Origin: Beaufortia kweichowensis
Lineage: Eukaryota > Chordata > Actinopteri > Cypriniformes > Gastromyzontidae
Length of the DNA stretch: 64,000 nt
Reading direction: 5' to 3'
Assembly (NCBI GenBank): GCA_019155185.1
Contig: CM032797.1
Span: 13,998,881-14,062,880 of the forward strand
Shown here: positions 49,246-61,405 of the stretch, one piece after another
Layout: each line of letters starts with the position of its first letter
Numbering within the stretch: position 1 is the stretch's first letter
The notes under the pieces: model-generated
Databases searched by the model: none
What the model saw: only the letters and a program-made list of their open reading frames with translations
Told to the model about the DNA's origin: nothing
Program-made: the position numbers and the translations under genes

Positions 49246-51160
49246 ATGTTTGGTTTTAGTGTGTTTATGCTGTTATTGGCTGTGTTTAGTCAATGTCAGG
49301 CTAGATTTGTATTTTCCTGCAAGTATCCGTCGTCACGGTGGTGCGAATCTCGTGAGATTGCAGCTGAATGCGGGGTAAGTCTTGTATCAAAATACAGTGT
49401 GGTTTGTAAGCCTCCTAAAACAAATTATTTTATGAATAATTACTTTAACCATGACTTTAAATAATCGTCATCAAGAATGAAAAACTACTTTTGAAGGTGA
49501 ATTAAATACAGTCATAGAAGTTTGCTTTCAATTCTTTGAAGTCGCGGTGTGTTTGGGAAATCCCTACATTTGCAGAAGACAAAAACTTGTGGCATTTGGA
49601 TATCAGGAACACTAAAGCCTTGTTTGGTGATAATGAAACTAAGTATTTTCTTTTTTATTATATTGATTTCAGGTGCTGGAACAATGCACGAAGTTTAACG
49701 TAACAATGCCCAGCGCTGACCCGGTGAATGTCAGCCTTTACTACGAGTCTCTGTGCCCTGGATGCAGACAGTTTCTTGTACTACAACTCGTGCCGACTTT
49801 GCTTATGTTGCAAGATATCATGAATATTGAGCTGGTTCCATATGGAAATGCACAGGTGAAAATATATTTCATAACGTCTCGCATAAGATTAAATCAGTGT
49901 TGACTAAATAGGTGCTGTTGCTCATTTTTTTTCTGCCATAGGAAAAATCAGATCAGGGAAAGTACGTCTACACATGTCAACATGGAGAGGATGAATGCCT
50001 GGGAAACATGATTGAAGTGAGGTTTTGCCATTTATTACACCACTTACAAACATGTATTATTTGCATTAATGTATTTAGGGTTGAAATACCGGTAATATGG
50101 TAACAGTTGTCTTTCTATATCAGACCTGCTTGTTGAATAAATTAGGCATGGATGCTGTTCCAATTATTTTCTGCATGGAGTCATCAACAGATGTCCTCAA
50201 AGCTGCTCAACCTGTAAGTTGCCCTTTTTTTTTTGACCCTGTCTGTGAGACACCCAGATAAAGTCATTTTTGTGATTAACTGTTTTCTACATAATATTCC
50301 ACATAATAACTTTATGAGTAAGGCCATGTCAACGAAAAAATCGGTGTTTAGGAATGAAACTTCCTGTATTTTTTTGTGCAAAATAATAAGTAGTGTCAAT
50401 CAAAAATCATAAATTCCAGTATTGTAAATGTGTGTTTCAAATCATATAATCTATCTATCTTTACGATGATAAACATTACCCTTGTCGTTGTCATTTTTAT
50501 GGGTGATACTTCAATGCTCACTATCTCATAATTAGATTTTAAAACTTTAGCCTGGATTTTTATGCTTCTTTTGTGCTCTTTTTATTTGTATGCTGTTTTA
50601 GATAAAAGGGTCTACTAATTGGTTACATTTAAATGTTTCTTTCTTCATAAATGTGAGATTAAATGTGTAGTGCAATGCTAAACTGTACCTCTTATTTTAG
50701 TGTCTTGGAATCTATAAACCTGAAGTAACATGGGACTCAGTTATGGTGTGTGTGAAGGGAGATCTGGGCAACAAATTAATGCATGAAAATGCAGTGAAAA
50801 CAAGTTCTCTGAAACCCCCTCACGAGTATGTGCCATGGATAACCATTAATGGGGTAAGGAAGTGCATCATTTATTATTTACAGGGAGGTTTCTTTTTGTC
50901 AGCATTTTTTTATTATATGCCTTATTTTTTTGCAGGAGCACACAGATGATCTTCAGAATAAAGCAATGTCTTCTCTCTTCAATCTTGTGTGCAGCTTGTA
51001 CAAGGTTTGTTACCAGCTTTGTGTCTGTCTTTTATTGTTGTTTTTATTAAATCAATGAGAATCATGTGACATATTTCTTTGTGTTCATATTTAGGGTCAA
51101 AAAACAGCTGCCTGTACTCTGGGGATGGGAGGGAAAACCAGCAGTTACTGCCTGAACTAA
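49246..51160 (+). CDS. ifi30: gamma-interferon-inducible lysosomal thiol reductase (GILT)
   Basis: Seven exons: 49246-49374, 49673-49855, 49942-50016, 50124-50213, 50701-50853, 50936-51004, 51095-51160. All are in phase 0 and give 254 residues (human 250). Residues 1-19 are a signal peptide (MFGFSVFMLLLAVFSQCQA). The thioredoxin-like active site CPGC is at about 71-74 in YYESLCPGC. The GILT signature CQHGEDEC is at about 116-123, and PPHEYVPWITING is the conserved C-terminal block. GILT reduces disulfides of endocytosed proteins in lysosomes so they can be unfolded and presented on MHC class II. The C-terminal cysteines of the propeptide region are present. The start is the ATG at 49246; the reading frame has no in-frame ATG upstream. 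Gene order pik3r2-ifi30-mpv17l2 is that of human. Confidence 0.96.
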
Positions 51161-51342
51161 ATCAATCCTTAAATGTGACAAAAGCACTACTTATGTCAGG
51201 AATCAAACAGATGTATAAAACATTCTGTAATGTACTGTTTTGAATGAAATACTTTGTTTTAGTGTACTTTTGGTTTTGCTGAAAATTACCATTTGTGACA
51301 TGACCACAGTTTTTAAAATCCCATTTTAAACATTTTTGTATT

Positions 51343-51348
51343 AATAAA
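51343..51348 (+). terminator. ifi30: ifi30 polyadenylation signal
   Basis: AATAAA 183 nt after the ifi30 stop, in TTAATAAACACA, with T-rich sequence beyond. It is the first canonical signal downstream. Confidence 0.6.
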
Positions 51349-52044
51349 CACATTTTCAAGCAAAGTTCATCCAGTTCTATGTTAAAATGTTTGATAAATG
51401 TGTCTTTAAAATGTCTTCGGTAAATGTTATTGCAAAAGTGGACTTTACTCAAACAAATCAGTGGCTTGAATTTTCTGCTTGTCAACATTTCTGCTTATCA
51501 TTAACCTGAGTCTCTCCAGATTATGTTGGTCAACAAAGTGATAAAACAGCTATTGTAAAAAAACGCAGACGGGGAAACCGACCACCAATGTTGAAAACGG
51601 GACAAGGGTACAGTTGTATTGATAGGGGTCAAAGTGATGTGGCTGCGTTATGCGCAAGTTGACGCAATCTTGATGCTTGTGAGCGCAACCCTGTTACCCA
51701 CGTGACTTATCGCCGGTTCATAGAAAGGCAGTTCTGCGTTGAATTTGCTTACTTAAATGATAACCAAAGTGGATAATTCACTGGAGGACTAATTGTGCAA
51801 ACTGAATTTGGAGTGATCGCAACAACTTTACATATTTTATCCGTCTAACAGAATGGAGTATCAGGATGTGTTAGTTTCTATTTGAAGTTAGCAACATGTT
51901 ACACAATTTATCCACTTTAATTTCTGTGTATCAGTATCATTTAGACTGAAGTAAAGGAACAGAAGTTGCGAATGAAGCCGTCAAGCGTTGAATGACAGTA
52001 TACATTCCCCGCTTAATTTTTTTTTTGAGTCGAATCGCCCCAAC
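51349..52044 (+). promoter_or_regulatory. mpv17l2: intergenic DNA with mpv17l2 promoter
   Basis: Contains a CACGTGAC E-box (51699-51706) in a CpG-bearing patch (about 51580-51720), then AT-rich sequence up to the mpv17l2 start codon. E-boxes of this type bind USF or TFE factors. The transcription start is not resolved. Confidence 0.35.
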
Positions 52045-53243
52045 ATGATTTCGCGACAGAGTAAGGACTTTCTCATACGGATCGCTGGTTACTGGAGACC
52101 GCTATTCAGAGGCAGATTTCTAATAGTGACTAACACGGTGACTTGTGGAGGAATGCTAGCAGCGGGCGACTTCATCCAACAAACGAGAGAAACGCGGAGG
52201 ACACCCGGCCGAACACGTGACTGGTTCCGTACAGGTGACAAACAAATAAAGCTTAAACATTTGGCTTATTTTAAAAAATATATTATAAGTGTATTAGGTT
52301 GTAAACGTGTAGAATGTATGTACAAATAGAGAATAAACATTTTCCAATGTAGCGTGTGAACGTCGTGCCATGCAAGTAACGCGAGACTTATGAAATCTCA
52401 TGGTATTGCTCCCTCTGTAGGATGCATGTTTGCTGTCGGATGCTCTATGGGTCCCGTTATGCACTATTGGTACCTGTGGCTGGACAAATACTTTGTCGGC
52501 AATGGTATTAATAATGTCTGCAAGAAAGTTTTTACAGATCAGCTGGTCGCGTCGCCAACACTGGGTGCCTGGTATTTTCTTGGTGAGATGTTGCTGCTGA
52601 TTTACATTTATACGAATATCTGTCTTAATATGAATAAAGTATACTTTAGAAAGATTTATTTACATTCCTGTAAATGAAACATACTTTTATACTATGGATT
52701 TCTAATAAAACACCTGTTCTGAATATTTTCTGTCTATAAAATAAAGGTATGGGTATGATGGAGGGCCACACATTGTCTGAGGCACAAGCTGAGTTCAGAA
52801 ACAAATTTTGGGAGTTTTACAAGGTATTTTGCACAAAGACACTTTTGTTTAACCAGAAATACAAGTCAGTTTTTAATACAGTTTTGTGTTATTCAGGCAG
52901 ACTGGTGTGTGTGGCCAGCAGCTCAGATGATAAACTTCTACTTCTTGCCACCCAAGTTCCGCGTCCTTTATGTGAATATAATTACTTTGGGGTGGGACAC
53001 TTACCTCTCCTACCTCAAACACAGTAAGAAATCTTTTGTCCTTTTACATGACAAGCATAACATAATAATAATGAACATGGTAGAGTTACTTAATTAAGAT
53101 ATTGCAATATCTAAACAAAGGTTGTAGTGTGCCTTTGCTCCTGACTTACTCATTGAATGTAAAATAGAGTGACGATAATTAATTAGGCCTTCATTTGGGT
53201 TTTTCCAGGGGACCAAGTAGAGGCCACAACAGATGCTGAATGA
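52045..53243 (+). CDS. mpv17l2: MPV17-like protein 2 (mitochondrial inner-membrane protein)
   Basis: Five exons: 52045-52234, 52421-52582, 52747-52823, 52897-53023, 53209-53243, with phases 1, 1, 0, 1. They give 196 residues (human 206). The Mpv17/PMP22 family blocks are all present: FLIVTNTVTCGGMLAAGDF, SMGPVMHYWYLWLD, KKVFTDQLVASPTLGAWYF, EFRNKFWEFYKADWCVWPAA and GWDTYLSYL. The N terminus is basic and amphipathic (ISRQSKDFLIRIAGYWRP), suited to mitochondrial import. MPV17L2 is needed for mitochondrial ribosome assembly in mammals. The ATG at 52045 is chosen over an upstream in-frame non-ATG extension. The last exon encodes only the weakly conserved tail RDQVEATTDAE. Confidence 0.95.
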
Positions 53244-53267
53244 AAGAAGAAATGGTGGACTATTTAA

Positions 53268-53273
53268 AATAAA
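53268..53273 (+). terminator. mpv17l2: mpv17l2 polyadenylation signal
   Basis: AATAAA lies only 25 nt after the mpv17l2 stop codon, predicting a very short 3' UTR. It is followed by T-rich DNA. Confidence 0.5.
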
Positions 53274-54482
53274 ACCTTGATCAAAGAATTAAATGAAATC
53301 TTATTTTGCAAGAGTGTTAATGGACTATTCTTTTTCATGTAATTATTTTCGAATAACTGTATCTGTATAATAATGTTATATATATAATGTAAAGTACATG
53401 GTACATTCTTACATTGCCATCGTGTTTTATAATATTTTAATTGACTTTTATGTTAATAATCTGTGTATTGTTGACACATGGATCACATTAAAAATAACTA
53501 TATTCTTATGACAGTATAGTATACGGTCTTTACAGTAATTATTTACTGTAATAAATTATACTTTGATTTAGGTCAAGTATATTTACAATAATGTGCCAGT
53601 ACTGCTACATGCTTATTGGAGGTATCCTTCAACATATGCCAAATAAATAGGGATTTGGCTGGATGCTTGTTTGCCTTTGACCTGAACATGTAGCCAGTTA
53701 CTATTCCAAAGTTGTTGTTCGTAAATTGCCATTATATGTAAATGTTTGTCTAATTAATTTAGAGTATCTTTGATGATAAAAGAATTGTTTACCAAGACAT
53801 TGTGGTCTCTGCGTTGGCTAACTTAATTTATGATTGTTTTGTGGATTTGATGAAAAATGTTACAAAAGAGTTCAAATTTATTTAGATTTTTTCAATTTAG
53901 AAAAAGCCCGACTCTCAAGCCAAATATAAAGGAGCAGACTTGCTTTTCTATCAAAGCATCCATCTTTCAGTGTGTGGTTGACAGTCCTTGACAGCACGTG
54001 AGCAGCTCTGTAGTCAGCATAGACAAACCTGCTGAGTGAGAATGACAGGATACTGTTTGTCTTCATAGGGGCTTCTAACCTGTGATAAAACACAGGTGTT
54101 CTAACAGGATGTTCTCACATATGGTTTTGATCTATAAAGGTTACTTGCCACAGTCTCTCAAAACAGCCTTTTCAGAAGTTGGCAGAATATGGAACTGGAC
54201 TATGTCTGAAATTAAGGAAATTGCATACTTTTATAAGAAAAACATGATACGTCTTACCTGATTTGTGGTAAGTGGTATTTATTGCACATTATTTTGTATT
54301 AGTTGTTTATTAAACTGATTTTGTTTATATGTTGTTAATAATAGCTGGTGGTTGATCTTTCTTAAAATAATTGTTTTAATAAATATTTTTCATCTGTATT
54401 GCCTTGTAGCATACACTGTAACTTTTATCACGTTTTGTATCTTTTTAAGTGTTTTTTAAGGGCTGCCTCCCATTTCACCAAT
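53274..54482. other. intergenic DNA between mpv17l2 and pde4c
   Basis: AT-rich with no exon recognised. RAB3A, which lies between MPV17L2 and PDE4C in human, is not here: no Rab GTP-binding motifs (GxxxxGKS, WDTAGQE, NKCD) are visible on either strand. Confidence 0.6.
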
Positions 54483-55027
54483 ATGAGGAGAAGTTCTTCT
54501 CTCAAGTCTTTCTGGACGTCAGATGTAGGTTTTATCAGTTCATCAGTGCTTACCAAGATGCTGTTTCACAATTTGTTGTGCTCTTAATAGACCTGTGTAA
54601 ATTCACTGTGACTGTGCAGATTATCACCATTTGTTATACCAACAGAAACTGGAACGAACGAATTTAACTAATTTAATAAAATGAGTAATTTTGAATAATT
54701 GTAATAATTTAACATTAATTGATCTTATGATGACAGAAATGACGTCATTATTACAGCTATGTACTAGTGAGAGATGATAATGCCATTGCTCTCTTTATTT
54801 TAGAGAGAATGGGACTCTGTGAACCAAGGCTTGCACGGGTCCAAATCCATGCCCAGTCACTGTACAGTAAAAAGGACGTTTTCAGGAATCCTTCAGCTTC
54901 CTCGGCTGTCCCGTCGATACTCAGCGGGATTGCCTGACAACTGCAACAGAACAGCACAAAGGGCCACCTTCTGCTTCGAGGTCACCAAAGGCTTGGAGGC
55001 GGTCTTAGACACTTTGCAAGGTTCCTG
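54483..55027 (+). CDS. pde4c: pde4c long-isoform 5' exons, PDE4B1/D7-like (partial gene)
   Basis: Exon 54483-54524 (ATG, MRRSSSLKSFWTSD, donor GTAGGT, phase 0) and exon 54804-55027 (acceptor TTTTAG, donor GTAAGT, phase 2). The first encodes 14 residues, similar in length and pattern to the MKKSRSVMTVMADD head of PDE4B1. The second contains SGILQLPRLSRRYS, resembling the SGNLQLPPLSQRQS block of long PDE4B and PDE4D forms. It ends in TG|, so a following exon starting with C or T would give Cys, as in the CFDV start of the common PDE4 exon. PDE4 enzymes hydrolyse cAMP; these N termini direct subcellular targeting. Assignment to pde4c rests on synteny, because the catalytic exons lie outside the window. 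Confidence 0.65.
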
Positions 55028-55522
55028 GTAAGTCACTGTTATCAAAATATTTGTGACATTTGTAATGCATATTTAAAGCAAATAGACGTATTGAGAGAAA
55101 ATATACTTATATATGGTTTCTGTCAGAGATGGTCAGTTTTTTTTAACTGGTTAGTGCAGAAGTGCTTTTTCCAGTTTATGAAAGAATGAGGAATATCTTG
55201 ATTTTACATTCGCAGTCTTACATATATAAGGGTTACGTGAACAATGCACTGAAACAGATTTTAGTTGATAATCTAATATCATGTGACTGTCTCGTACCTT
55301 TTTGCAAAATAGCGGCGTAATAAATGTCAGCAATTTTAGCCCAAGACTCTGAAACCGTTTAATTTTTTAAAGTTGTGTAAGTTATGTTTTATTCCTTAAT
55401 ATAATGTATTGGATTACTTTTTGCATTTTAACATTAAGTCATTTTAATATGCAATTTTAATATATTTTAAACATACTCATAACATTTGCAATATGGTGCT
55501 ACATAACTTAAGGGCGGTTGTT

Positions 55523-55605
55523 GTTTTAAGTGAAGCATTCCTGCAAAAAGTGCTACAAAGTACAAAGTCTGCTAAATGAATAAATGTAAATGTAATGTAA
55601 ATGCA
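55523..55605. repeat. SINE-tail-like fragment
   Basis: AAAGTCTGCTAAATGAATAA followed by ATGTAAATGTAATGTAAATG is a diverged copy of the fish SINE tail (GCGTCTGCTAAATGACTAAATGTAAATG). It also contains a small TGTAAATG tandem. Confidence 0.5.
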
Positions 55606-56905
55606 AAGTAAAACATTCACGAGATACATTTGTTTTTATATCAATATAAACTATATAAAATGTTTGTATAACATAAAAAATACATTTTTAAAGTAAAACG
55701 AAGATATAATCTCTGATATATTAAACAGTAACAGAACGTTGCAACGTATCAAAATATAGCTGAAAATATATCTTGATGCTGCAAAATATTAGCTTGGTGA
55801 AGAGATCATAGCTGTGCTTTATAAATCATTGCTATTTTTTAATAGATTAATAAGAGAATGTAGAGAATGAAAACCATAATTTCAGCATTTACAGACAGCA
55901 GAGGGAGCCAATTACTCCCTAATAGCCAAACAAATCTTCCTAACAACAAATCAACAAGAACCCCAGTTTAACCAGAAATAAGCGTTGTTTACAAAAACAC
56001 TTTAAAGTATGTTAGGAAACGTCATTTTCAGGTCATTTTCTTCACTGTCTACTATCATCAGGATGTATGTCTTGAGAACAGCCAGCTCATTTTTAATCGC
56101 AAAAAATGTGCAGCAGATGCTATGTCTCATTTAAATTAACTGTCTTCAAAAAATTAATAATACATAGAAATATAGCTTGACATGTTTTCTTTCACGTATT
56201 GTATTTTACTTATACACGGCTCATCAAGCAGTCAAAAGATCATAGGGAACCTTTCCCCCTTTATAATCAAAGCCCATGGGGCCTGTGATAGAGGGCCATC
56301 GTGACACTAGCCATGCTCTCTGTTTGACTTTATCTGACTTTTCTTTTTATAGTCAGGGCTTTCATGTGACTTCTCCTGGTAAACCTAGAGCATGTGAAAG
56401 GCATACGCATTTCTCAGAGGAAATCTGAAGGCTGTGATCTGTCTGCATTGCACTAGTATGTGAGCACTGAGAAACGCTCGGTCTTGAACATGTCAGGGGA
56501 CCAGAACAGGAAGTCATTACAGGACAGTAAACACTGGACTTGCACACTAATAGTCCTATGCTTAATGTGGAGGCGGGCTCACTTATTTAGCTCTATGGTG
56601 GAGTCTGCTCATTGTAAATCAGACTTCCATATTTAGTCTGTTGGAGGGAAGGCTTTCAAGTTATGTAAACAAAGTAAGTTCACGAGGAGAGATGTTCCAT
56701 TGCTATGATGGCTGGGTCCGTTAATGCGCCTGTGATCTCTGAAGCAAAGCTGGATTTCTCATGTCTACTGAAGGGTGAGAGATGTAGACCCACAGCTCTG
56801 TGGTTAGTGCGTTGAGGCAGCAGTGAGATTGACCGACCCATGCCACAACTACCCACTTGATCTGTCAAAGGCAGACAGCAGTGAAGAAACAGGAACTCTG
56901 CTGTC

Positions 56906-57126
56906 ATGAGCGACATGCTCTCAGAGAGTTCGGAGGAGGAGAGACCTCAGAGGCCTTCGTTTATCAAGCTGAAAGCGAAGGGAAGCTCTCCCACCGGCTC
57001 CCCCAAAATGTCTCCGCGGGACTCTCCGCGGAGTTCGCCCCGCAACTCTCCTCTGCTCTTCCGGAGGCTGATGATGAACCGCAGCATCTGTTTGCAAAGA
57101 CGTTTCACTCTGGCTCACACTCCCAG
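56906..57126 (+). CDS. pde4c: pde4c alternative first exon, PDE4D5-like (partial gene)
   Basis: ATG at 56906, with an in-frame TGA just upstream at 56882, opens 73 codons and 2 nt to a GTAGGG donor at 57127. The sequence has SPKMSPRDSPRSSPRNSP, then LLFRRLMMN and QRRFTLAHT. This is the arrangement of the long PDE4D5-type N terminus (SPxxSPRNSP, LLRRM, QRRFTVAHT), whose serine/proline and basic region contributes to beta-arrestin and RACK1 binding in PDE4D5. The first part (MSDMLSESSEEERPQRPSFI) is shorter than in D5. The exon ends in phase 2, as do the other pde4c 5' exons here. Confidence 0.8.
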
Positions 57127-57691
57127 GTAGGGTCTGAATCATTGGAGCTTTGTTTGTGGTTATGTGGTCCTCAGCTGTGATCTTACCGGAAGGCTTACTT
57201 TCAAAAAGAGACACGACTTCACAGGAGTCTTGTGGCACAGGGATTTGCGTAACAAAATATCACAAGGCAAATTTCGTGGCTGCTTAAACACTTTCCCCCT
57301 GTCTGAAGTGTGTATCAATGGCAACACTTCTAGCTACAATTGTAATCGTTATAATCAAGGAGGTGGTTTGTCTGGCGTGTAGGATCATGAAAAGATCTCT
57401 TTGTTTTGGTAGATCTCTTGACCTGAGGTGTTTGTTGTCAGTATATCATCCCATCAAGGATCAGATGAATCTGAACAGTTTTTTGCACAGTTATACGTGT
57501 TCTGTGAAGAACAAAACAACCTGCATGTACTGTGAAATGTGTATACAGGGAGTTGTTGCTGACCTGATCTGACCCTTATAATTTACTTCTGGTGTAACTC
57601 TGTAGTCATATTCAGTAGTATTTTCGATTTTTTTTTTACTAATGCACTTTAACACATACCCATTTTAGCATGTGTGTAAATGTTAAATGCC

Positions 57692-58082
57692 TTAAAGGAT
57701 TAGTTTATCCAAATATGAAAATTCTCTCATTATTTACTCACCTTCATCCCAACGCAGCTGTATATGCCTTTTTCAGATGAACACAAATGAATTTTATGCT
57801 AAAATGCTGTCATGGTATTTTCTTATGGGGCTCAAAATGTTGAAGCCCCAAAAACACATACATGCAAAAATTAAAATAATTAATATTTTGAGCTTATTTA
57901 GTGATCAATATTTTGTGTGGCCATGGTAACATACAGATCACTAGATTCACATATGGTGTCATGAATCTCATTCTATTTCCATTGAAGCACAACATATCGA
58001 TCACTTAAATAAGATCAAAATATGACATGAGGGTCAGTAAATAATGAGAGAATGTTCATATTTGGGTGAACTACACATTTAA
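57692..58082. mobile_element. non-autonomous fold-back DNA transposon (second copy)
   Basis: The left end TTAAAGGATTAGTTTATCCA with AAATATGAAAATTCTCTCAT TATTTACTCACC is mirrored at the right by GTAAATAATGAGAGAATGTT and TTGGGTGAACTACACATTTAA. It belongs to the same family as 21911-22195 but has a different, longer interior of about 390 bp in total. Confidence 0.75.
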
Positions 58083-60628
58083 TGTTAGATAGTTAACAAA
58101 GAGAGGGTTATGTTGAAGAAATCATGTTGCTTTAGATTTCATGTTCAGACTCTTTCTCTGTTGCTTGCTGTTTTAGCTTTTAAAGTCATTGTTTGCCCCT
58201 TTATTCTACAATACTATATGAGCTTAAAAGCTTTTAAAAGTAATGAGTGTTTATATACAGTTGCAGATGTTAACAAAATGTTATTATCAGAAAAGATTAA
58301 CTAGATGCATAAGCATGTATGACAGAATTTACGCTCTTATTAAGTTAAAATAATTCATTACATTGTGATGAGCGTGGCTGTTCTATAATAGCTTGTGTTT
58401 TGAAGTTTGACTTATGTGTATAAACTCCAAAAATGGTTATTAATCTTTAAAGCTGCCTTTTTCAAAAGATGGGGCCAAATTACATCTACAACATGCTTTG
58501 GACATGATACAACAGTGTCTGTTTCTGTGTCTGTTCAACTTCTATTAAGATTTGAGGAAGTCAGAGCCTGACACAACACTGTAAACATCCCACACCATAG
58601 ATGCACGCACACACACAAATGTTGAAAAGTAATCAGCAGGCCTCAGAAGAGGTGTTATGTCTTAAAGTATTAATGATACTATAGCTTAGACATTACTTTA
58701 GTCATTTACTGACTGAATACAATAATCAAATGTTGGTGACTGGCCAAGTTGTGACCAGTGAACTCAGAAGTTGTTTATCATTGAATAAATCTGCAAGGGA
58801 AGTGTTTCAGCAGAAACGTTTAAACACAGGTCACAATGTTCATGTCAGCTAATTTGTGTGATGTAAGTGGAAAGATTCAACCTGTTCTGTTTCACAATCA
58901 TCTAATGGAAATTTAAGCAGAGCTGTTCTCGTAGTTCTCTGTATATAGTGAAACTGCACACAGGTCAGATGTGACTTTTAATACTGCTGAGATCTTATAA
59001 AAAGTATGCCAAGAATTTTAGATAAGTTAGAAAGAAGTCGTTGGAGAACTATGACCGGATGGAGTGGGATGAGGAAAGATTAAACAAGCCATTTATCTGT
59101 CAGAACAATGTCCACACAAGATGAAGAAATTCAGAGCAAGAAACTTTATTTAAACTTTAGTGTCAGGAACTTTGAAATGTTTTAACAAAAGTAATAGCAG
59201 ATCGGTTTGGCCTGAGAAGTCTGTTTAAATATATAATAAATAATATTATATATTATATTTCTGGATCTTAATTAAACAAGTACACGATTTGGGCAGTTCA
59301 TTATGATAAATAGAATAACTCTGTGTTTAGTCATCTGATTGTGTGTGACTTTATGTACTAAATTGTTATTCTGCATGTTTGTTTAATGAAGTTCCACTGT
59401 CTGTTTTTATGATTTTTTATGGAGGAAATATAACTTCCTAAAATTCATCTATTTTATTGGCTAATTTATTTTGTAAATAAATATTTATGAATGAACTCAG
59501 TACTACTATGCCACTTATTTAGTTGGTAATGGTATTTGGCAAAAAACTGAATAAAAAAATTCAAAGGTTAAAATATATTTGTCATAATAAACTGCCTTAT
59601 TGGACTTTTTGAAGTGTGGTTCAAGCTGCTCTTGACTTGCTTCGTAAATTGTTCACTGCCGCATGTGCTTTTGAAAACAGTATTAGTTAAAGCACGTGAA
59701 GCAGATCTTATCCTTTTTACCCTCACCTGACACATAAACAAAACTCTCTTCTTTTGTCACAAACTGACTGATAGGTCACCTGCATTTAAATGAGTTAATG
59801 GTCAATAATGATATTACCGATTTAGAAAGTATGTCACAAACAAAAGGAATTAAATTGTTGTTGTTTTTTAAATGAAAAATTTTAACTACTACATGCTGCC
59901 AGCCATAAGTAAAATTATAACGTATTTAATTCTGATTCTAATTCTAGTCTTTTTTATGTGAAGGGATTGCATGATACTGGTGCATTAAATATATGGGCAT
60001 AGTAGCAGTTTATCTTATATTGTAATAAAATACTCTTATTCCTCTTGAAACTTAAAAACTTAAGTTTTTTTTCAAATATCCTGAAGATTTAAAATATCTT
60101 CTTAAGTTACAGACACTTTAAACACTTCAAGAATATTAAAGTTATTGGCCAAAAAGAAATGTATTCAATTATTAAATCATGAACATATTAGGTTAGATTT
60201 TGGATATACCCTGATTGGAAAATGTGAGGATAAAAATACATTTCCTGTCCACATGAGGGTAGAGTTGGGAAGATTTCTCTTTCTTCTTATCCCTGTTATT
60301 TAGCACTGCAAAGGTTTGCATGATATTTTCAGATAATATCTTATTGTTACTGAGCTACTTTTATCCCAGTTAGTTAATATATATTTCACATTCTGGTATT
60401 CTAGTTCTGCTATATAATATTAGAAATATTACTTTGGAAAGTTTAGGAGTTCACAATATTCAGCCACTGCATATATATACCACCTCTACACTTCTCCCAT
60501 TATCTACTGGATTTAGCAGCCCATAGTGATTTAGCTGGAGGGCCAAGCTAGAGATGCATAGATATGCATTTAGGGTGTCACTGAGGAGTGTAAATCATCA
60601 AGTGACATCAAATACTTTAGTCTCTTTT

Positions 60629-60630
<2 letters not shown>

Positions 60631-60669
<39 letters not shown>
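60631..60669. repeat. (TC)n microsatellite
   Basis: About 19 perfect TC units, continuing imperfectly through CTCTCTC and CCCTCC to about 60720. It lies in the pde4c intron and is not next to a recognised acceptor. Confidence 0.93.
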
Positions 60670-60677
<8 letters not shown>

Positions 60678-61405
60678 AATGTCTCCCTCCCATCTCTGTC
60701 TCTCTCTTTTTCCCTCTATCAAAAGCTGGTTGTTTCAGGCTAGAGTTTAGTTTCAGGACCTCAGAGAATGACACTAGGCTGCTGGATGTGACAACACTTT
60801 CTGTGGAACACCTGATGGGATTAAGAGCCTCTTATTTATGTTTTGGGGCACAAAATTTCCAACCTTCTTTTAAAGATTTATTGAACTTATTAAATATCAG
60901 AGGAAAACAGTTCAAATTTTTGAGTAACATTTTGCAATGCTTATTTTTTCGTTAAGCCTAGAACATGTTCTTAATATTTATTTTTATGAGGAATAAAACT
61001 GCGTTAAGTTACAGGAAAAATTCGTTGTGAATTTGTGGACTGGAATTTTGGCTACACTGATCCAATAATGTGTACAATTGTATAGTGGCTTATTCAGGTT
61101 TAAGTAAACATTGATGTCATTACGGAGACAGAACCAGCAGTAAAGCAACTGTTCAGCCACATCAACTGCTAATCCAACATCAGGAGAAATACTTTGCTTT
61201 TGGGATTTTTTTACAGTCAAGTGACTGTAGGACACCATTATGTTTCTCAGCAGCTGGAGACAAAGTGGACATGAGATCAACCCCTTGGCATAATGTTGGT
61301 CTAGGATAAAAATAAGAAATCATTTAGTTGTGTCCCATACTTGGCGTCTAAAGCCTGAAGCGCTTTTCAAGTTTTGACAATAACATTCAATAACCACCAT
61401 ACGCA

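Larger units (their letters stand above)
57127..61405 (+). other. pde4c: pde4c intron between alternative first exons
   Basis: Apart from the repeats listed separately (57692-58082 and 60631-60669), this is AT-rich DNA without recognised exons. It should contain the promoter of the D3-like transcript close to 61406. Confidence 0.5.

Noticed and set aside
54757..54957. 66-codon minus-strand frame
   Set aside because: Antisense shadow of the pde4c exon 54804-55027.
56921..57238. 105-codon minus-strand frame
   Set aside because: Antisense shadow of the D5-like pde4c exon; its proline/arginine richness mirrors the SPRxSPR codons.
60554..60955. 133-codon frame with a SLSLSL stretch
   Set aside because: Again created by a (TC)n repeat; no splice context or family match in the flanks.
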